Below are positions 8,383-16,520 of a stretch of DNA of 64,000 nt, one piece after another (the first letter of the stretch is position 1; the number at the start of each line of letters is the position of its first letter). This stretch comes from Paenibacillus_E sp040812395. Its GTDB lineage: Bacteria > Bacillota > Bacilli > Paenibacillales > NBRC-103111. The stretch is taken from positions 1-64,000 of the forward strand of contig NZ_JBFNXH010000005.1 of assembly GCF_040812395.1 (NCBI RefSeq). The letters run 5' to 3'. The notes beneath the pieces are model-generated. The model was not told the DNA's origin and made no database searches. It saw only the letters and a list, made by a program, of their open reading frames with translations. The position numbers and the translations under genes are program-made.

Positions 8383-9642
8383 TTAAACGAACTTTATTTG
8401 GACGAATTTGCGTTTGCCGACCTGCACAATATCGCCTTCTTGCGGTGTGATTAGTGTGTGAATGTCCGTTATTTTCTGCTTGTTCAATTTAACTGCGCCC
8501 TGTTCCACGCTGCGTCTTGCTTCCCCATTGGAAGCTTGCAATTGAAGGGAAACCAACAGCTTAATAATGGATATATGCCCATCCTCCAGCACGTCTCGAT
8601 GCAATTCTGCAGCCTCGATTTCATCCGGCAAAGCCCGCTTCTGGAATACAGTTACAAAATGCTGCTCCGCTTCTCCCGCTGACTGTTCCCCATGATACAT
8701 GCGCACGTATGCACTTGCCAACTTCATTTTCGCATCCCTCGGATGTACAGTTCCTGCTTCTAGGCCCTCTTGAAGTTCCCGGAGCTCCTCATTCGAAATC
8801 GGAGTGGTTAATTCATAATATTTCAGCATCAAGTGATCAGGAATGGACATCGTTTTGCCGAAAATTTCACTCGGCGACTCATCAATGCCTATATAATTAC
8901 GCAAGCTTTTGCTCATTTTCTGAACGCCATCCAAGCCTTCGAGCAGCGGCATCAGAATGGCGACTTGCCCTTCTTTCATCTCATAGGCGCCTTGCAGTGT
9001 TCTTCCCATCAAGATGTTGAACGTTTGATCCGTTCCGCCAAGCTCAATATCACTTTGCAAGGAAACGGAATCATAAGCCTGCATAAGCGGGTAAAAGAAT
9101 TCATGAAGATGAATGGGCTGGTTGCCCGCGTACCTTTTCGCAAAATCGTCTCGTTCCAACATTCTCGCTACCGTCACTTTGCCGGCTAGCTTCAGAACGT
9201 CGTCAAATTTGAGCTGACCGAGCCAGGATGAATTGTAATAAAAATTCGTTTGGGCCGGATCCAGTATTTTGTAAAGTTGCTTCTGATACGTCTCGGCATT
9301 TCTCTGAACATCTTCCTCCGTAAGTTGTTTGCGCGTTTCCGACTTGCCCGACGGATCGCCGATTCGTCCTGTGTAATCTCCGATGATGAGTTGAACTTGA
9401 TGCCCCAATTGTTGAAATTGGCGCAGCTTTTGCAATACTACGGTGTGCCCGATATGGATATCCGGTGCGGAAGGATCTAGCCCAAGCTTGACTCTAAGCG
9501 GCCGCCCTGTCGCAACGGCCCCGATAATTTTCTGTTTCAAAGCTTCTATCGGAACGATCTCGGCAATGCCTCGGCGTATGATCGAAAATTGGCGTTCAAC
9601 CTCAATTTGCTGCTCTTTGGTTAACTGCTCCCAGGTATGCAT
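8383..9642 (-). CDS. tyrZ: Tyrosyl-tRNA synthetase, TyrZ type
   Basis: A 419-residue class-I synthetase charging tRNA-Tyr. HIGH is at residues 63-66 (PDIHIGHTVV) and KMSKS occurs in DGVQKMSKSLRN. The KMSKS form and LRVKLGLDPSAPD block match the TyrZ branch rather than Bacillus TyrS. A C-terminal S4 RNA-binding domain covers about residues 350-415. I start at the ATG with AAGGAGG upstream; a longer frame to 9675 would run through the T-box terminator. Controlled by the adjacent T-box with a UAC specifier. Confidence 0.94.
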   Translation of the reverse strand: MHTWEQLTKEQQIEVERQFSIIRRGIAEIVPIEALKQKIIGAVATGRPLRVKLGLDPSAPDIHIGHTVVLQKLRQFQQLGHQVQLIIGDYTGRIGDPSGKSETRKQLTEEDVQRNAETYQKQLYKILDPAQTNFYYNSSWLGQLKFDDVLKLAGKVTVARMLERDDFAKRYAGNQPIHLHEFFYPLMQAYDSVSLQSDIELGGTDQTFNILMGRTLQGAYEMKEGQVAILMPLLEGLDGVQKMSKSLRNYIGIDESPSEIFGKTMSIPDHLMLKYYELTTPISNEELRELQEGLEAGTVHPRDAKMKLASAYVRMYHGEQSAGEAEQHFVTVFQKRALPDEIEAAELHRDVLEDGHISIIKLLVSLQLQASNGEARRSVEQGAVKLNKQKITDIHTLITPQEGDIVQVGKRKFVQIKFV

Positions 9643-9659
9643 GTGACTTCCTCCTTTTT

Positions 9660-9945
9660 TTGAAAAAAAAGACAACCTCCACGCCCCACAAAGGGACGAG
9701 AAGATTGTCTCGCGGTACCACCCTAATTAAAGAGATTGCTCTCTTTCACTTAGAAATTTAACGGCTTATTGCCGGGCGAAAGCTACTAATGCCTTGGCAG
9801 GCATGTTCCCTTTTCCAACTCAGGACTGTAATTCAGATCTATGCTTGCACCGGTTCTCACCTGCCACCGGCTCTCTGCAGCATTGGCATATTTCCTACTC
9901 AGGGCGCTCGCCCATATCCGTCATCGCTTTATTCGATATGAAGAT
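9660..9945 (-). ncRNA. T-box leader, tyrosine specific
   Basis: On the minus strand the T-box core AGGGTGGTACCGCG (near 9708-9724) sits before a terminator hairpin with GACAA...TTGTC arms and an eight-T run (9662-9669). Upstream, GCGATGACGG, the AGTAGGAAA loop, GGTGAGAACC-like Stem-I elements and GAATTACAGTCC identify the specifier loop. The specifier codon reads UAC (complement at 9828-9830), matching tyrosine. It accounts for the 343-base gene-free stretch between tyrZ and the HRDC gene. Confidence 0.96.
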
Positions 9946-9985
9946 TAGTGACTATTTAAACACAATCACAACCCCCCTGTCAACT

Positions 9986-10999
9986 CTAGCTCGCCGCCTG
10001 AACTGCGATGCTATCTTTCTCCCTGCGGAAACGCAATCGAAGCAGGCGAAGCCATTCGTAGGCACGGTCCAACTCCTTGCCTTTAAGCTCTTCGGCAGCT
10101 GTCATACGTTGAAGCACAGGCTTCAAATAGCGGTCGCCCTCCGTCTCGAAAGCGCTCCATGCCTTGATCTGCTCTTCTTCCGGGATCGGGCTTAGCTCCG
10201 TTTCGATAAGCGGGTCCATATCGTAGCCTTCCCGCTCCAGTTCTTCAACCCATAGCAGAATTTCTCTGCGCGGCATCGTTATCGCCACCTGCAAATCATC
10301 CAGGCTGCCTCCGCCCGCTACGATTTCGAGCAACTTGCGTTTGCTGACTTCCCGATCAAGCTCTGTGCGCAGCTTTTGCTCTTTCTGTGCAATCAGCCAA
10401 GATTCAAATTTGGCAGTGTCCACGACTCTGGCGACCCAATCGAGCGGGAAGCCAAACGTTCGCACATGCTCAGCGGTTAGCCCCAGCACATCCGCAGCGT
10501 ACATCGCTGTCTTTTGTGCGCCAAATCCAGGAATTTGCTGCAGTTCCTCCACACTGTGCGGAAGGAAAACCGAAATCATGCGCAGCACTCGATTGGTCGC
10601 CAAAATATAAGGTGCTTTCCCCTCGCGCGCAGCCTGCTCCCTCCTCCATACTCTTAAGCTTTCGAACACTTCTTCGTTCGGGAACTCCTCGCAGTAATAC
10701 GTAAGCAGTTGTGTCATCCTGGCTTTGCCTGAAAGCCCTTGGGTCGTTTCCCAATCCGTATTTACAAGCGGCCGATACCCGCTTCGCATTTTATCGCGAA
10801 GGCCTTGCCGGAATGCGCTTAGCATTTCATCCCAGCTGATGCCCTGGTACCATTGATCCTGGATTAGTTTGCCGGCGGTATCCGGCTCATTCCAAAACAC
10901 GTTCCAAATGCCTTGCGACTCCCCAATTGATACTTGTGCCGATATAACCCGAGCTTCCCCCGTTCCCTTCTCCAATGTGTTTAAAAATACAACATTCAT
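9986..10999 (-). CDS. HRDC-domain protein, function unknown
   Basis: A 337-residue protein. Residues about 130-200 (ESLRVWRREQAAREGKAPY ... IPGFGAQKTAMYA) form an HRDC domain, the helical nucleic-acid-binding module of RecQ and RNase D. The N-terminal 120 residues look like a separate globular domain, and the C-terminal third is charged and helical with a possible helix-turn-helix. No helicase or nuclease motif is present. The ATG has AGGAGGAG upstream. A promoter and a promoter-proximal terminator lie in its leader. Confidence 0.8.
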   Translation of the reverse strand: MNVVFLNTLEKGTGEARVISAQVSIGESQGIWNVFWNEPDTAGKLIQDQWYQGISWDEMLSAFRQGLRDKMRSGYRPLVNTDWETTQGLSGKARMTQLLTYYCEEFPNEEVFESLRVWRREQAAREGKAPYILATNRVLRMISVFLPHSVEELQQIPGFGAQKTAMYAADVLGLTAEHVRTFGFPLDWVARVVDTAKFESWLIAQKEQKLRTELDREVSKRKLLEIVAGGGSLDDLQVAITMPRREILLWVEELEREGYDMDPLIETELSPIPEEEQIKAWSAFETEGDRYLKPVLQRMTAAEELKGKELDRAYEWLRLLRLRFRREKDSIAVQAAS

Positions 11000-11042
11000 G
11001 CTTTTCTCCTCCTGACAGTGGTTAAAATGAAGTTCAGAAAAA

Positions 11043-11083
11043 CAAAAAAGCACCTCCTCCGCGCGTACGCAGAAAAGGTGCTT
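11043..11083 (-). terminator. Promoter-proximal terminator/attenuator of the HRDC gene
   Basis: On the minus strand AAGCACCT and AGGTGCTT arms, plus inner pairing, are followed by a T run. It lies between the minus-strand promoter at 11103-11131 and the HRDC start at 10999, and the only nearby gene on the other strand starts at 11202, so it is not anyone's 3' end. Confidence 0.7.
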
Positions 11084-11102
11084 CCCTTTTTCGAATACCC
11101 AA

Positions 11103-11131
11103 ATCATACCATGTTTGCCAGATAGGCGCAA
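11103..11131 (-). promoter_or_regulatory. Promoter of the HRDC gene
   Basis: TTGCGC (complement at 11126-11131), a 17-base spacer and TATGAT (11103-11108). It is a good sigma-A match on the minus strand. Confidence 0.65.
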
Positions 11132-11139
11132 GTTGTGTT

Positions 11140-11167
11140 TTGTAGCCGAGTCCATTTCGGTTATAAT
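11140..11167 (+). promoter_or_regulatory. Promoter for gene at 11202
   Basis: TTGTAG at 11140-11145, a 16-base spacer and a consensus TATAAT at 11162-11167, upstream of the + gene. It is back to back with the HRDC promoter. Confidence 0.55.
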
Positions 11168-11201
11168 GAATGTCATACTAAGATGAGAATGGAGGGCCAT
11201 C

Positions 11202-11498
11202 ATGTCAGATTTTGATTTTTTATACGACCATTCGGAAGAAACGACGACCCGATTCGTTTGTTTTATCGGCGGCGAGTCGATGCATCGCTTTGATCTTGCC
11301 ATTATGACAACAACCCGCTATTATGGCAAAAAGCTTGTCATTGATCTGCAAACAGGGCGCAGTGCAGTTATGGGACCGGACGACTTGGCAGAAGAAGGTT
11401 ATTTGGAATATGCCTTTAAAATTTCAGAGGAACAAGCGCAAGAGCTGAACGGCTTCTTGTCTCAAGTCATCGGCTCTATTCACTTTACGGATATTTAA
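11202..11498 (+). CDS. Small conserved protein, DUF3055/SAV0927-like
   Basis: A 98-residue soluble protein starting MSDFDFLYD after ATGGAGGG. The segments TRFVCFIGG, LVIDLQTGRSAVMG and EEGYLEYAF resemble the Firmicutes DUF3055 (SAV0927-type) family from memory; function unknown. It is followed after 68 bases by another small conserved gene in the same direction, so the two probably share a transcript. Confidence 0.7.
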   Translation: MSDFDFLYDHSEETTTRFVCFIGGESMHRFDLAIMTTTRYYGKKLVIDLQTGRSAVMGPDDLAEEGYLEYAFKISEEQAQELNGFLSQVIGSIHFTDI

Positions 11499-11566
11499 AC
11501 CGCGTAATGGGGAAAATGGAAAAAGCTTTCTTATGCGTTGCCAGACAGGAACAGGAGGCTTTTTCC

Positions 11567-11869
11567 ATGAGTAACGATGAAAATGAGCAAGAATTTACAC
11601 AGTCCGAAGGTTTCATTCAAGAGCATTGGGATGGCTACACCGATCTAGAAACCGTTGAATCGCAGCGTAACGATCTGGTTCCTGAGGAGTTTCCTGAGGG
11701 TCCCTATGGAACGGACCTTGGCACCGAATCCCTTGGCAAAAGCACGCCATGGCGGAAAGACCAGCGCGCACCGAACCCGTTCTCATATGAAAATCGGGAA
11801 CTGCACGAAGGGCTCAAACGCGACTATCCGGGCGAAGACGATCTGAACAATGAGCCTACGAACCAATAG
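11567..11869 (+). CDS. Small acidic protein, possibly DUF3905 family
   Basis: A 100-residue, highly acidic and proline-rich hydrophilic protein, probably poorly folded in isolation. The LVPEEFPEGPYGTDLG, LGKSTPWRKDQR and FSYENRELHEGL segments resemble a small Bacillales family (DUF3905, from memory). The ATG at 11567 has CAGGAGG upstream. It is followed directly by a terminator. Confidence 0.65.
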   Translation: MSNDENEQEFTQSEGFIQEHWDGYTDLETVESQRNDLVPEEFPEGPYGTDLGTESLGKSTPWRKDQRAPNPFSYENRELHEGLKRDYPGEDDLNNEPTNQ

Positions 11870-11882
11870 GATGCAAACGGGA

Positions 11883-11916
11883 AGGCTACGATCACACATG
11901 GATCATAGCCTTTTTC
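11883..11916 (+). terminator. Terminator of the two-gene small operon
   Basis: GGCTACGATC and GATCATAGCC arms followed by TTTTTCT. Confidence 0.85.
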
Positions 11917-12069
11917 TCATAGCGGCCTTTCCGCTACGCAGCGGGCTCCGTTCAGGATTTACTGCCGATAGGCTGCCGGTTTGAATGATCCTGCGATATG
12001 CCCAGGCTGGCAAATAGATCACCTTGCCTAAGCCATAATCTTGTCAACCCGAGCGCATTTTAGCCGCGG

Positions 12070-12101
12070 GAGCCGGCCTCTAAATGCGAGGTCGGCTCTT
12101 T
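12070..12101. terminator. GC-rich hairpin beyond uxaE
   Basis: GAGCCGGCCT and AGGTCGGCTC arms with only three T residues on the + side. It may end uxaE transcription weakly; the rest of the 246 bases between the small operon and uxaE shows nothing clear. Confidence 0.4.
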
Positions 12102-12115
12102 GCAACACGTGCTGC

Positions 12116-13600
12116 TTATTTGCCCAACAGCTCCAAATGCTTGCCAATGTGATGCTTTAAGCCTTCGGTGAAGGCATCTTCCTGTTCCGAAAGTGTTTGG
12201 AAGAATTCGTCCGCGAATGTTTTACTGCCGTCCGCATTTTTAGCTTGCAGCAGCAAACCGTATGTGATGTGCAGCAATTGACGGGCGTTATTCTCGTTCA
12301 TATATTCCGGTAATTGCGCATCTGCCACATTGGATAGAGAAACGATGGCGTTAATATCTGTCGTTACATGGTAGTATGCAGTCGCCTCTTCAAAGTGCTC
12401 CAGCGCATATTGATGCATGCGGCGGTACAACGAAGGGTTCACTTTCGTTACGACACGCACGGCTTCGAGCCAATTCGTACCCGCGGTCTTTAAGTGGAAC
12501 AAGCCATTCGTGTACTGTCCGATCAACGGGAATACGCTGAATTTGTCGCTGCCGGAATGAATGCTTAATTTATATTCAAAATGAACCGCGATAGCCGCAT
12601 GGCTGGCAAGCTCCTTCTCAAACTGCTGAATATCGCCAATGTAGTCGATCCCCTTCTGGAATTCCCCGCAAAAGCGCGGCGCCATGCTGAAGATCTTAAC
12701 GCCGCGCTCGCGCAGTTCGTTCGCAACCAGGAAATGCGCCTCCGGTGATGTCGGAGTTGCCGTCTCATCGATCGAGATTTCGAAATCGACTGCACGCTCA
12801 AGCGTCGTGATATAACGGCGGAAAATGGCTTCCATGAAATCGATTGCCGCAGCATAAATCAGCACGTCTTTCATCAAAGATTGGCGTGTGAACGTCAAGC
12901 TGGCGCCTGGTACGTTAGGAGTCGCTTGCAAGTAACGTTCCTCATAGCTGTCGCGCAAGCTTGCAGGAAGCTGTTCGTACTTGACTGCTATTTCCGTTTC
13001 GGACAGCCCTTCAATCGTGTTGTCGATATTCTCCGAGCAATCCAGTGTTAACATCGTAAAGCCCAAACGCAGCGCATACTCGATATCTTCTTCCTTCTTC
13101 AAGTGATCCCCGTCTGCGCCATAACCGTCACGGTATCCTTCTTGAAATACTGCATAGGCGGCTGCGTCCAGCACATCTTCGTAAGTCCGCCCTGTTAAGG
13201 CAAGCTCACGAATGCTTTGCTGCGCCAGTACGGGGCGAATATCTTTTCCGCGGATCGTCTGAATATGTCCTGGGCTAGCAATACCAAGACGATCTCCCAA
13301 ACCCATGGTAGCGACTTTCGTACCGAAAGCCTGCGGAGCTGTGTATGGCAGGAATTGATTAAGCGCAAGTCGATTTTCATGCGATAGCGGACATACTTTG
13401 CCGCCTTCGACGATCTCCCCCGTTAATTGATCGAAGATTTCGCCTTCACCTGCGGCTATAAGCTTTTTCCCTGCTGTGGTTTTTACTAGAAGCAAGGTTG
13501 ATCTTCCAACTTTCGTTAAGGATGGTGCGTATACGGTCACATCGTCTGAGGCGAATGTGGACAGATTTCCGGATTGTAAGGCTTCTATCAGTTGCTTCAT
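12116..13600 (-). CDS. uxaE: Tagaturonate/fructuronate epimerase (UxaE-like)
   Basis: A 494-residue protein of the UxaE family, which interconverts tagaturonate and fructuronate in hexuronate catabolism. Recognisable blocks are FGTKVATMGLGDRLGIASPGH, AVFQEGYRDGYGADGDHLK and SIDETATPTSPEAH; conserved His/Glu/Asp in these and in KLSIHSGSDKFSVFP suit metal binding. AGGAGG precedes the ATG. The divergent AraC regulator with a cupin domain is its likely controller. No other hexuronate genes are nearby. The name rests on family resemblance. Confidence 0.78.
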   Translation of the reverse strand: MKQLIEALQSGNLSTFASDDVTVYAPSLTKVGRSTLLLVKTTAGKKLIAAGEGEIFDQLTGEIVEGGKVCPLSHENRLALNQFLPYTAPQAFGTKVATMGLGDRLGIASPGHIQTIRGKDIRPVLAQQSIRELALTGRTYEDVLDAAAYAVFQEGYRDGYGADGDHLKKEEDIEYALRLGFTMLTLDCSENIDNTIEGLSETEIAVKYEQLPASLRDSYEERYLQATPNVPGASLTFTRQSLMKDVLIYAAAIDFMEAIFRRYITTLERAVDFEISIDETATPTSPEAHFLVANELRERGVKIFSMAPRFCGEFQKGIDYIGDIQQFEKELASHAAIAVHFEYKLSIHSGSDKFSVFPLIGQYTNGLFHLKTAGTNWLEAVRVVTKVNPSLYRRMHQYALEHFEEATAYYHVTTDINAIVSLSNVADAQLPEYMNENNARQLLHITYGLLLQAKNADGSKTFADEFFQTLSEQEDAFTEGLKHHIGKHLELLGK

Positions 13601-13778
13601 GGGAATATTTCCTCCTTCAAGGTTTGCAAGCGTTTGCTATATTTTTGTACGTTCATCATATCGCAATTTTCGTGATTTTTCTCTTCATCTATTCCTATTT
13701 TCCGCAAAAACTATTCATATTTTTCACAGGATACAAATGATATAATACATGCAGATCCTACCCAGAGGAGTCGATCCC

Positions 13779-14624
13779 ATGTCACGCACGGTCACCTTCG
13801 GCAATGAAGAGGAAGGGCCCTTTTATATTCAACAAATTCACCGTTCCGGCTCTTTTGAACGCACACAGCACATGCATGAAATGTATGAGCTTTACTATCT
13901 GTACGAGGGAGAGCGCATGTATTTCATCCGCGACCGTTCGTATCTCATTCTCCCCGGTGATCTGGTTCTTATCGATCGGAGGGAGCTGCATGCCACCTCA
14001 GATTCCGGCAAAGAGGGCCACGCACGAGTCGTGATTAACTTTAGCGACTTGTTTCTGGAAGCGCCTCTGACCGACGCTCCCTTTCTGCTGGATGCCTTTA
14101 CCCATAGTTCTCCCGTTCTGCGTTTGGATTTGCCTGCAAGGCGTGCAGTGGAGGAAATACTGGGCAAATTGCTTTTAGAAGCCAAAGAGCCTCAGCTCGG
14201 ACAAATCTTCGCGCTTAGGCATCATCTTGTCGAGCTTCTCCTGTTTACGGCTCGCTTCGTTCGCGTGCATCCCATCACTTCACCTGAGCATGTGAGCCCG
14301 CTGCATCGCAAAATATCGACGATTGTCCGATATATTAACACCCATTATGCAGAAATCATCCGCTTGGAGGAGCTTGCGCTGCATTTCGAAATCAGTCCGG
14401 CGTACCTCAGCCGGATGTTCAAAGAAATAACTGGATTTTCGCTCGTTGAATATGTCAATCTGGTACGTATTCAAGAAGCTCAAAGACTGCTTATGACGAC
14501 TAAAATCAAAGTCATCACCATTGCCGAGCAGGTCGGATTTGGCTCTCTTGTCCAGTTCGGACGCGTATTTCGCCAAATTACCAAGACCACGCCACTGCGT
14601 TACCGCCAATCTTCACTGACTTAG
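13779..14624 (+). CDS. AraC-family regulator with cupin sensor
   Basis: A 281-residue regulator. A cupin-type ligand domain covers residues 15-90 (HMHEMYELYYL, LILPGDLVLIDRRELHA). The C-terminal pair of helix-turn-helices is at about 185-275 (LEELALHFEISPAYLSRMFKE, then ITIAEQVGFGSLVQFGRVFRQ). The ATG at 13779 has AGAGGAG upstream. It is divergent from uxaE, 178 bases apart, and probably senses a sugar acid or related metabolite to control uxaE. Confidence 0.88.
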   Translation: MSRTVTFGNEEEGPFYIQQIHRSGSFERTQHMHEMYELYYLYEGERMYFIRDRSYLILPGDLVLIDRRELHATSDSGKEGHARVVINFSDLFLEAPLTDAPFLLDAFTHSSPVLRLDLPARRAVEEILGKLLLEAKEPQLGQIFALRHHLVELLLFTARFVRVHPITSPEHVSPLHRKISTIVRYINTHYAEIIRLEELALHFEISPAYLSRMFKEITGFSLVEYVNLVRIQEAQRLLMTTKIKVITIAEQVGFGSLVQFGRVFRQITKTTPLRYRQSSLT

Positions 14625-14725
14625 TGGAAAACGTGAAAGCTGTGGACGCTGAGCTGGGGACAGATACCTTGGAGCAAATTGAGCGTACTTTGAAACAAGT
14701 CGGACGCTTCGCTCCTGCGCATTAA
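14612..14725 (+). pseudogene. Possible coding remnant overlapping the araC end
   Basis: In another frame from the end of the AraC gene, an uninterrupted 37-residue stretch reads FTDLVENVKAVDAEL and ends QVGRFAPAH before TAA. Its codons and amphipathic pattern look like the C-terminal tail of a helical regulator. There is no start of its own, so if real it is the leftover of a deleted gene. The parent family is not identified. Confidence 0.3.
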
Positions 14726-14732
14726 ACGGCAA

Positions 14733-14770
14733 AAAGGGACAGTCCCGCAACCATCGCGGTCTGTCCCTTT
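14733..14770. terminator. Bidirectional terminator
   Basis: AAAGGGACAG and CTGTCCCTTT arms with an inner CCCGC/GCGGT pairing, between the AraC region and the exonuclease gene. Confidence 0.8.
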
Positions 14771-14799
14771 CCTATTCCTAGAACCATGTTCGTTTAGCT

Positions 14800-15675
14800 T
14801 TAGCTGATCAGCCTCATCAGGCCTTTATATGCGATCTCTTCGAATTTACTGATCACCTTGTCCCGATCCATAGCCCATTCGCAATCTTCCAGCGCGCATG
14901 CCACTGGCGCATCGAGGCGAATGGTTGCCAAATCGCGTGAAAGATGCAGCATGTCAAGCTCCGCTTCAATCTTAGCGCGAACTCCTTTAGGCAGAGCGGC
15001 CAAGTTTTCTAAAATGCCGTCAATGTTCTGATACTCGACCAGCAGCTTCGTTGCGGTCTTCTCGCCAATCCCTTTTACACCTGGGTAATTGTCAGCTGTA
15101 TCCCCGGTTAAGCCCTTCAGATCGATAATCTGCGGCGGCGTTAAGCTCTTCTCCTCTAACAACGTATCAGGCGTGTATACCATGTAGTTTGAATGGCCTT
15201 TTTTCATAATAATAACTTCCGTCTGTTCATCAACCAACTGTAACATGTCATGGTCGCCTGTCAGAATTTGCACTTTGGTTTGAGAACGGTATGTACGTGC
15301 CAGAGTCCCAATACAATCATCCGCTTCGAAGCCGGTCACTCCGACATTCGGAATATTAAAGCTTGCTGTCACTTCCTTCACCAAATCGAACTGAGGAATA
15401 AGCTCATCGGGTGCGGGACCACGATTTGCTTTGTAAGCGTCAAATTTCTCGGTACGAAATGTTTTGCTCCCCATATCCCAGCAGCAAACAACGTGAGTAG
15501 GCTTGAACGTTTGAATCGCATCAAGCAAATATTTGAGAAAGCCATAAACACCATTAATCGGCGTGCCGGATTCAGTTCTCATGATATAACCGCTGGACGA
15601 AGTGGCATAAAAGCCGCGAAATAATAAAGCCATGCCGTCGACAAGCAGCACAGATCCAGAAGATGTTTCGGACAA
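14800..15675 (-). CDS. 5'-3' exonuclease (PolA N-terminal domain type)
   Basis: A 291-residue FEN-like nuclease matching the free-standing 5'-3' exonucleases related to the N-terminal domain of DNA polymerase I (YpcP in Bacillus). The metal-binding acidic clusters are seen in LLVDGMALLFRGF, GFEADDCIGT and ILTGDHDMLQLV, followed by a helix-hairpin-helix in TGDTADNYPGVKGIGEKTATKLL. It probably removes RNA primers or processes flaps. I chose the TTG at 15675 because AGGAG lies 8-9 bases upstream; a GTG at 15750 has no ribosome site. Confidence 0.85.
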   Translation of the reverse strand: MSETSSGSVLLVDGMALLFRGFYATSSSGYIMRTESGTPINGVYGFLKYLLDAIQTFKPTHVVCCWDMGSKTFRTEKFDAYKANRGPAPDELIPQFDLVKEVTASFNIPNVGVTGFEADDCIGTLARTYRSQTKVQILTGDHDMLQLVDEQTEVIIMKKGHSNYMVYTPDTLLEEKSLTPPQIIDLKGLTGDTADNYPGVKGIGEKTATKLLVEYQNIDGILENLAALPKGVRAKIEAELDMLHLSRDLATIRLDAPVACALEDCEWAMDRDKVISKFEEIAYKGLMRLIS

Positions 15676-15807
15676 AATAATCGCTCCTATTCTATAAATC
15701 GAACTGTTGACTTGTATGCGTATTATACCATGACCAGGATCGACCAGCACGCAAAAAACCGCCGCTAGTAAAACATACCAGCAGCGGCTCTTTCCATTTG
15801 GCTATAA

Positions 15808-16350
15808 TTAGCGGCTTGTATGCCACTTGATTTCTTGAATGAATTCCGTCACCGACTCATGCAGACGTTCGGAAATTTCGTCGTCCAGAATCGCTTGTCC
15901 TTGATCGCCCCATGTCACTTGTTTATCAAGCACGTATACGCCTTGAAGAATGTTCTGTGCGCCAAGCGCGGACAATACGGGCTTAAGCGCGTAGTCAATG
16001 GCGAGTAAATGAGAGATTGTGCCACCCACTGCGAGCGGGAGCACAATTTTGCGATCGAGCCCTTTTTGCGGGAGAAGATCGAGGAACGCCTTCAGCACGC
16101 CTGTGTAGGACGCTTTGTATACGGGCGTAGCCACGAATACGGCGTCTGCTCCAGCGACTGCGGCATTTGCATTTACGATAGCTTCGCTATCGAACTTGGC
16201 ATACAACAGATCCTCGGCAGGAATATCGCGAACCTTGATCCATTCAACTTCCAAGCCGGCTTGCAATAATTCAGCTTTAGCCACTTCGATAACCCCGTGC
16301 AATCGGGACGTAGGTGTCGGACTTCCTGAAATAATAACCACTTTTGCCAT
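15808..16350 (-). CDS. ssuE: NADPH-dependent FMN reductase (SsuE family)
   Basis: A 180-residue flavodoxin-fold reductase of the SsuE type. Flavin phosphate binding is at residues 7-14 (SGSPTPTS), and the TPVYKASYTGVLKAFLDLLP block is diagnostic. It supplies reduced FMN to two-component monooxygenases such as SsuD. No ssuD lies beside it; the nearest flavin monooxygenase is the BtrO-like gene at 24493, so a functional link is conceivable but unproven. A longer in-frame start to 16473 runs through the leader terminator and is rejected. Confidence 0.85.
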   Translation of the reverse strand: MAKVVIISGSPTPTSRLHGVIEVAKAELLQAGLEVEWIKVRDIPAEDLLYAKFDSEAIVNANAAVAGADAVFVATPVYKASYTGVLKAFLDLLPQKGLDRKIVLPLAVGGTISHLLAIDYALKPVLSALGAQNILQGVYVLDKQVTWGDQGQAILDDEISERLHESVTEFIQEIKWHTSR

Positions 16351-16382
16351 GTCATCCACTCTCCATTTATAAATTATATTTG

Positions 16383-16432
16383 AAAAAAAAGACTCCTCTG
16401 CCTTTGTTTTGCTTGCAAAGGGATGGGAGTCT
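16383..16432 (-). terminator. Leader terminator before ssuE
   Basis: GACTCC/GGAGTC outer arms and CCTTTG/CAAAGG inner arms are followed on the minus strand by eight T residues. It lies between the promoter at 16482-16510 and ssuE, so it is an attenuator candidate rather than a 3' end. Confidence 0.75.
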
Positions 16433-16450
16433 CCAGCTATCCGGTCGACA

Positions 16451-16472
16451 TGATTTAATTCATAGTAAATCA
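16451..16472. repeat. Palindrome at the ssuE transcript start
   Basis: TGATTTA and TAAATCA arms, 8 bases apart, just downstream of the ssuE promoter. It could be a repressor operator or the first hairpin of the leader. Confidence 0.45.
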
Positions 16473-16481
16473 CTTGGAATT

Positions 16482-16510
16482 ATTTTATCATTCCTGTTTG
16501 GGATCGTCAA
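16482..16510 (-). promoter_or_regulatory. ssuE promoter
   Basis: TTGACG (complement at 16505-16510), a 17-base spacer and TAAAAT (16482-16487) on the minus strand. Confidence 0.75.
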
Positions 16511-16520
16511 CTCCCATTCA

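Noticed and set aside
13714..13746. Strong promoter for the AraC gene
   Set aside because: TATAAT at 13741-13746 is clear, but no acceptable -35 lies at 16-18 bases, so I did not list it as a promoter.
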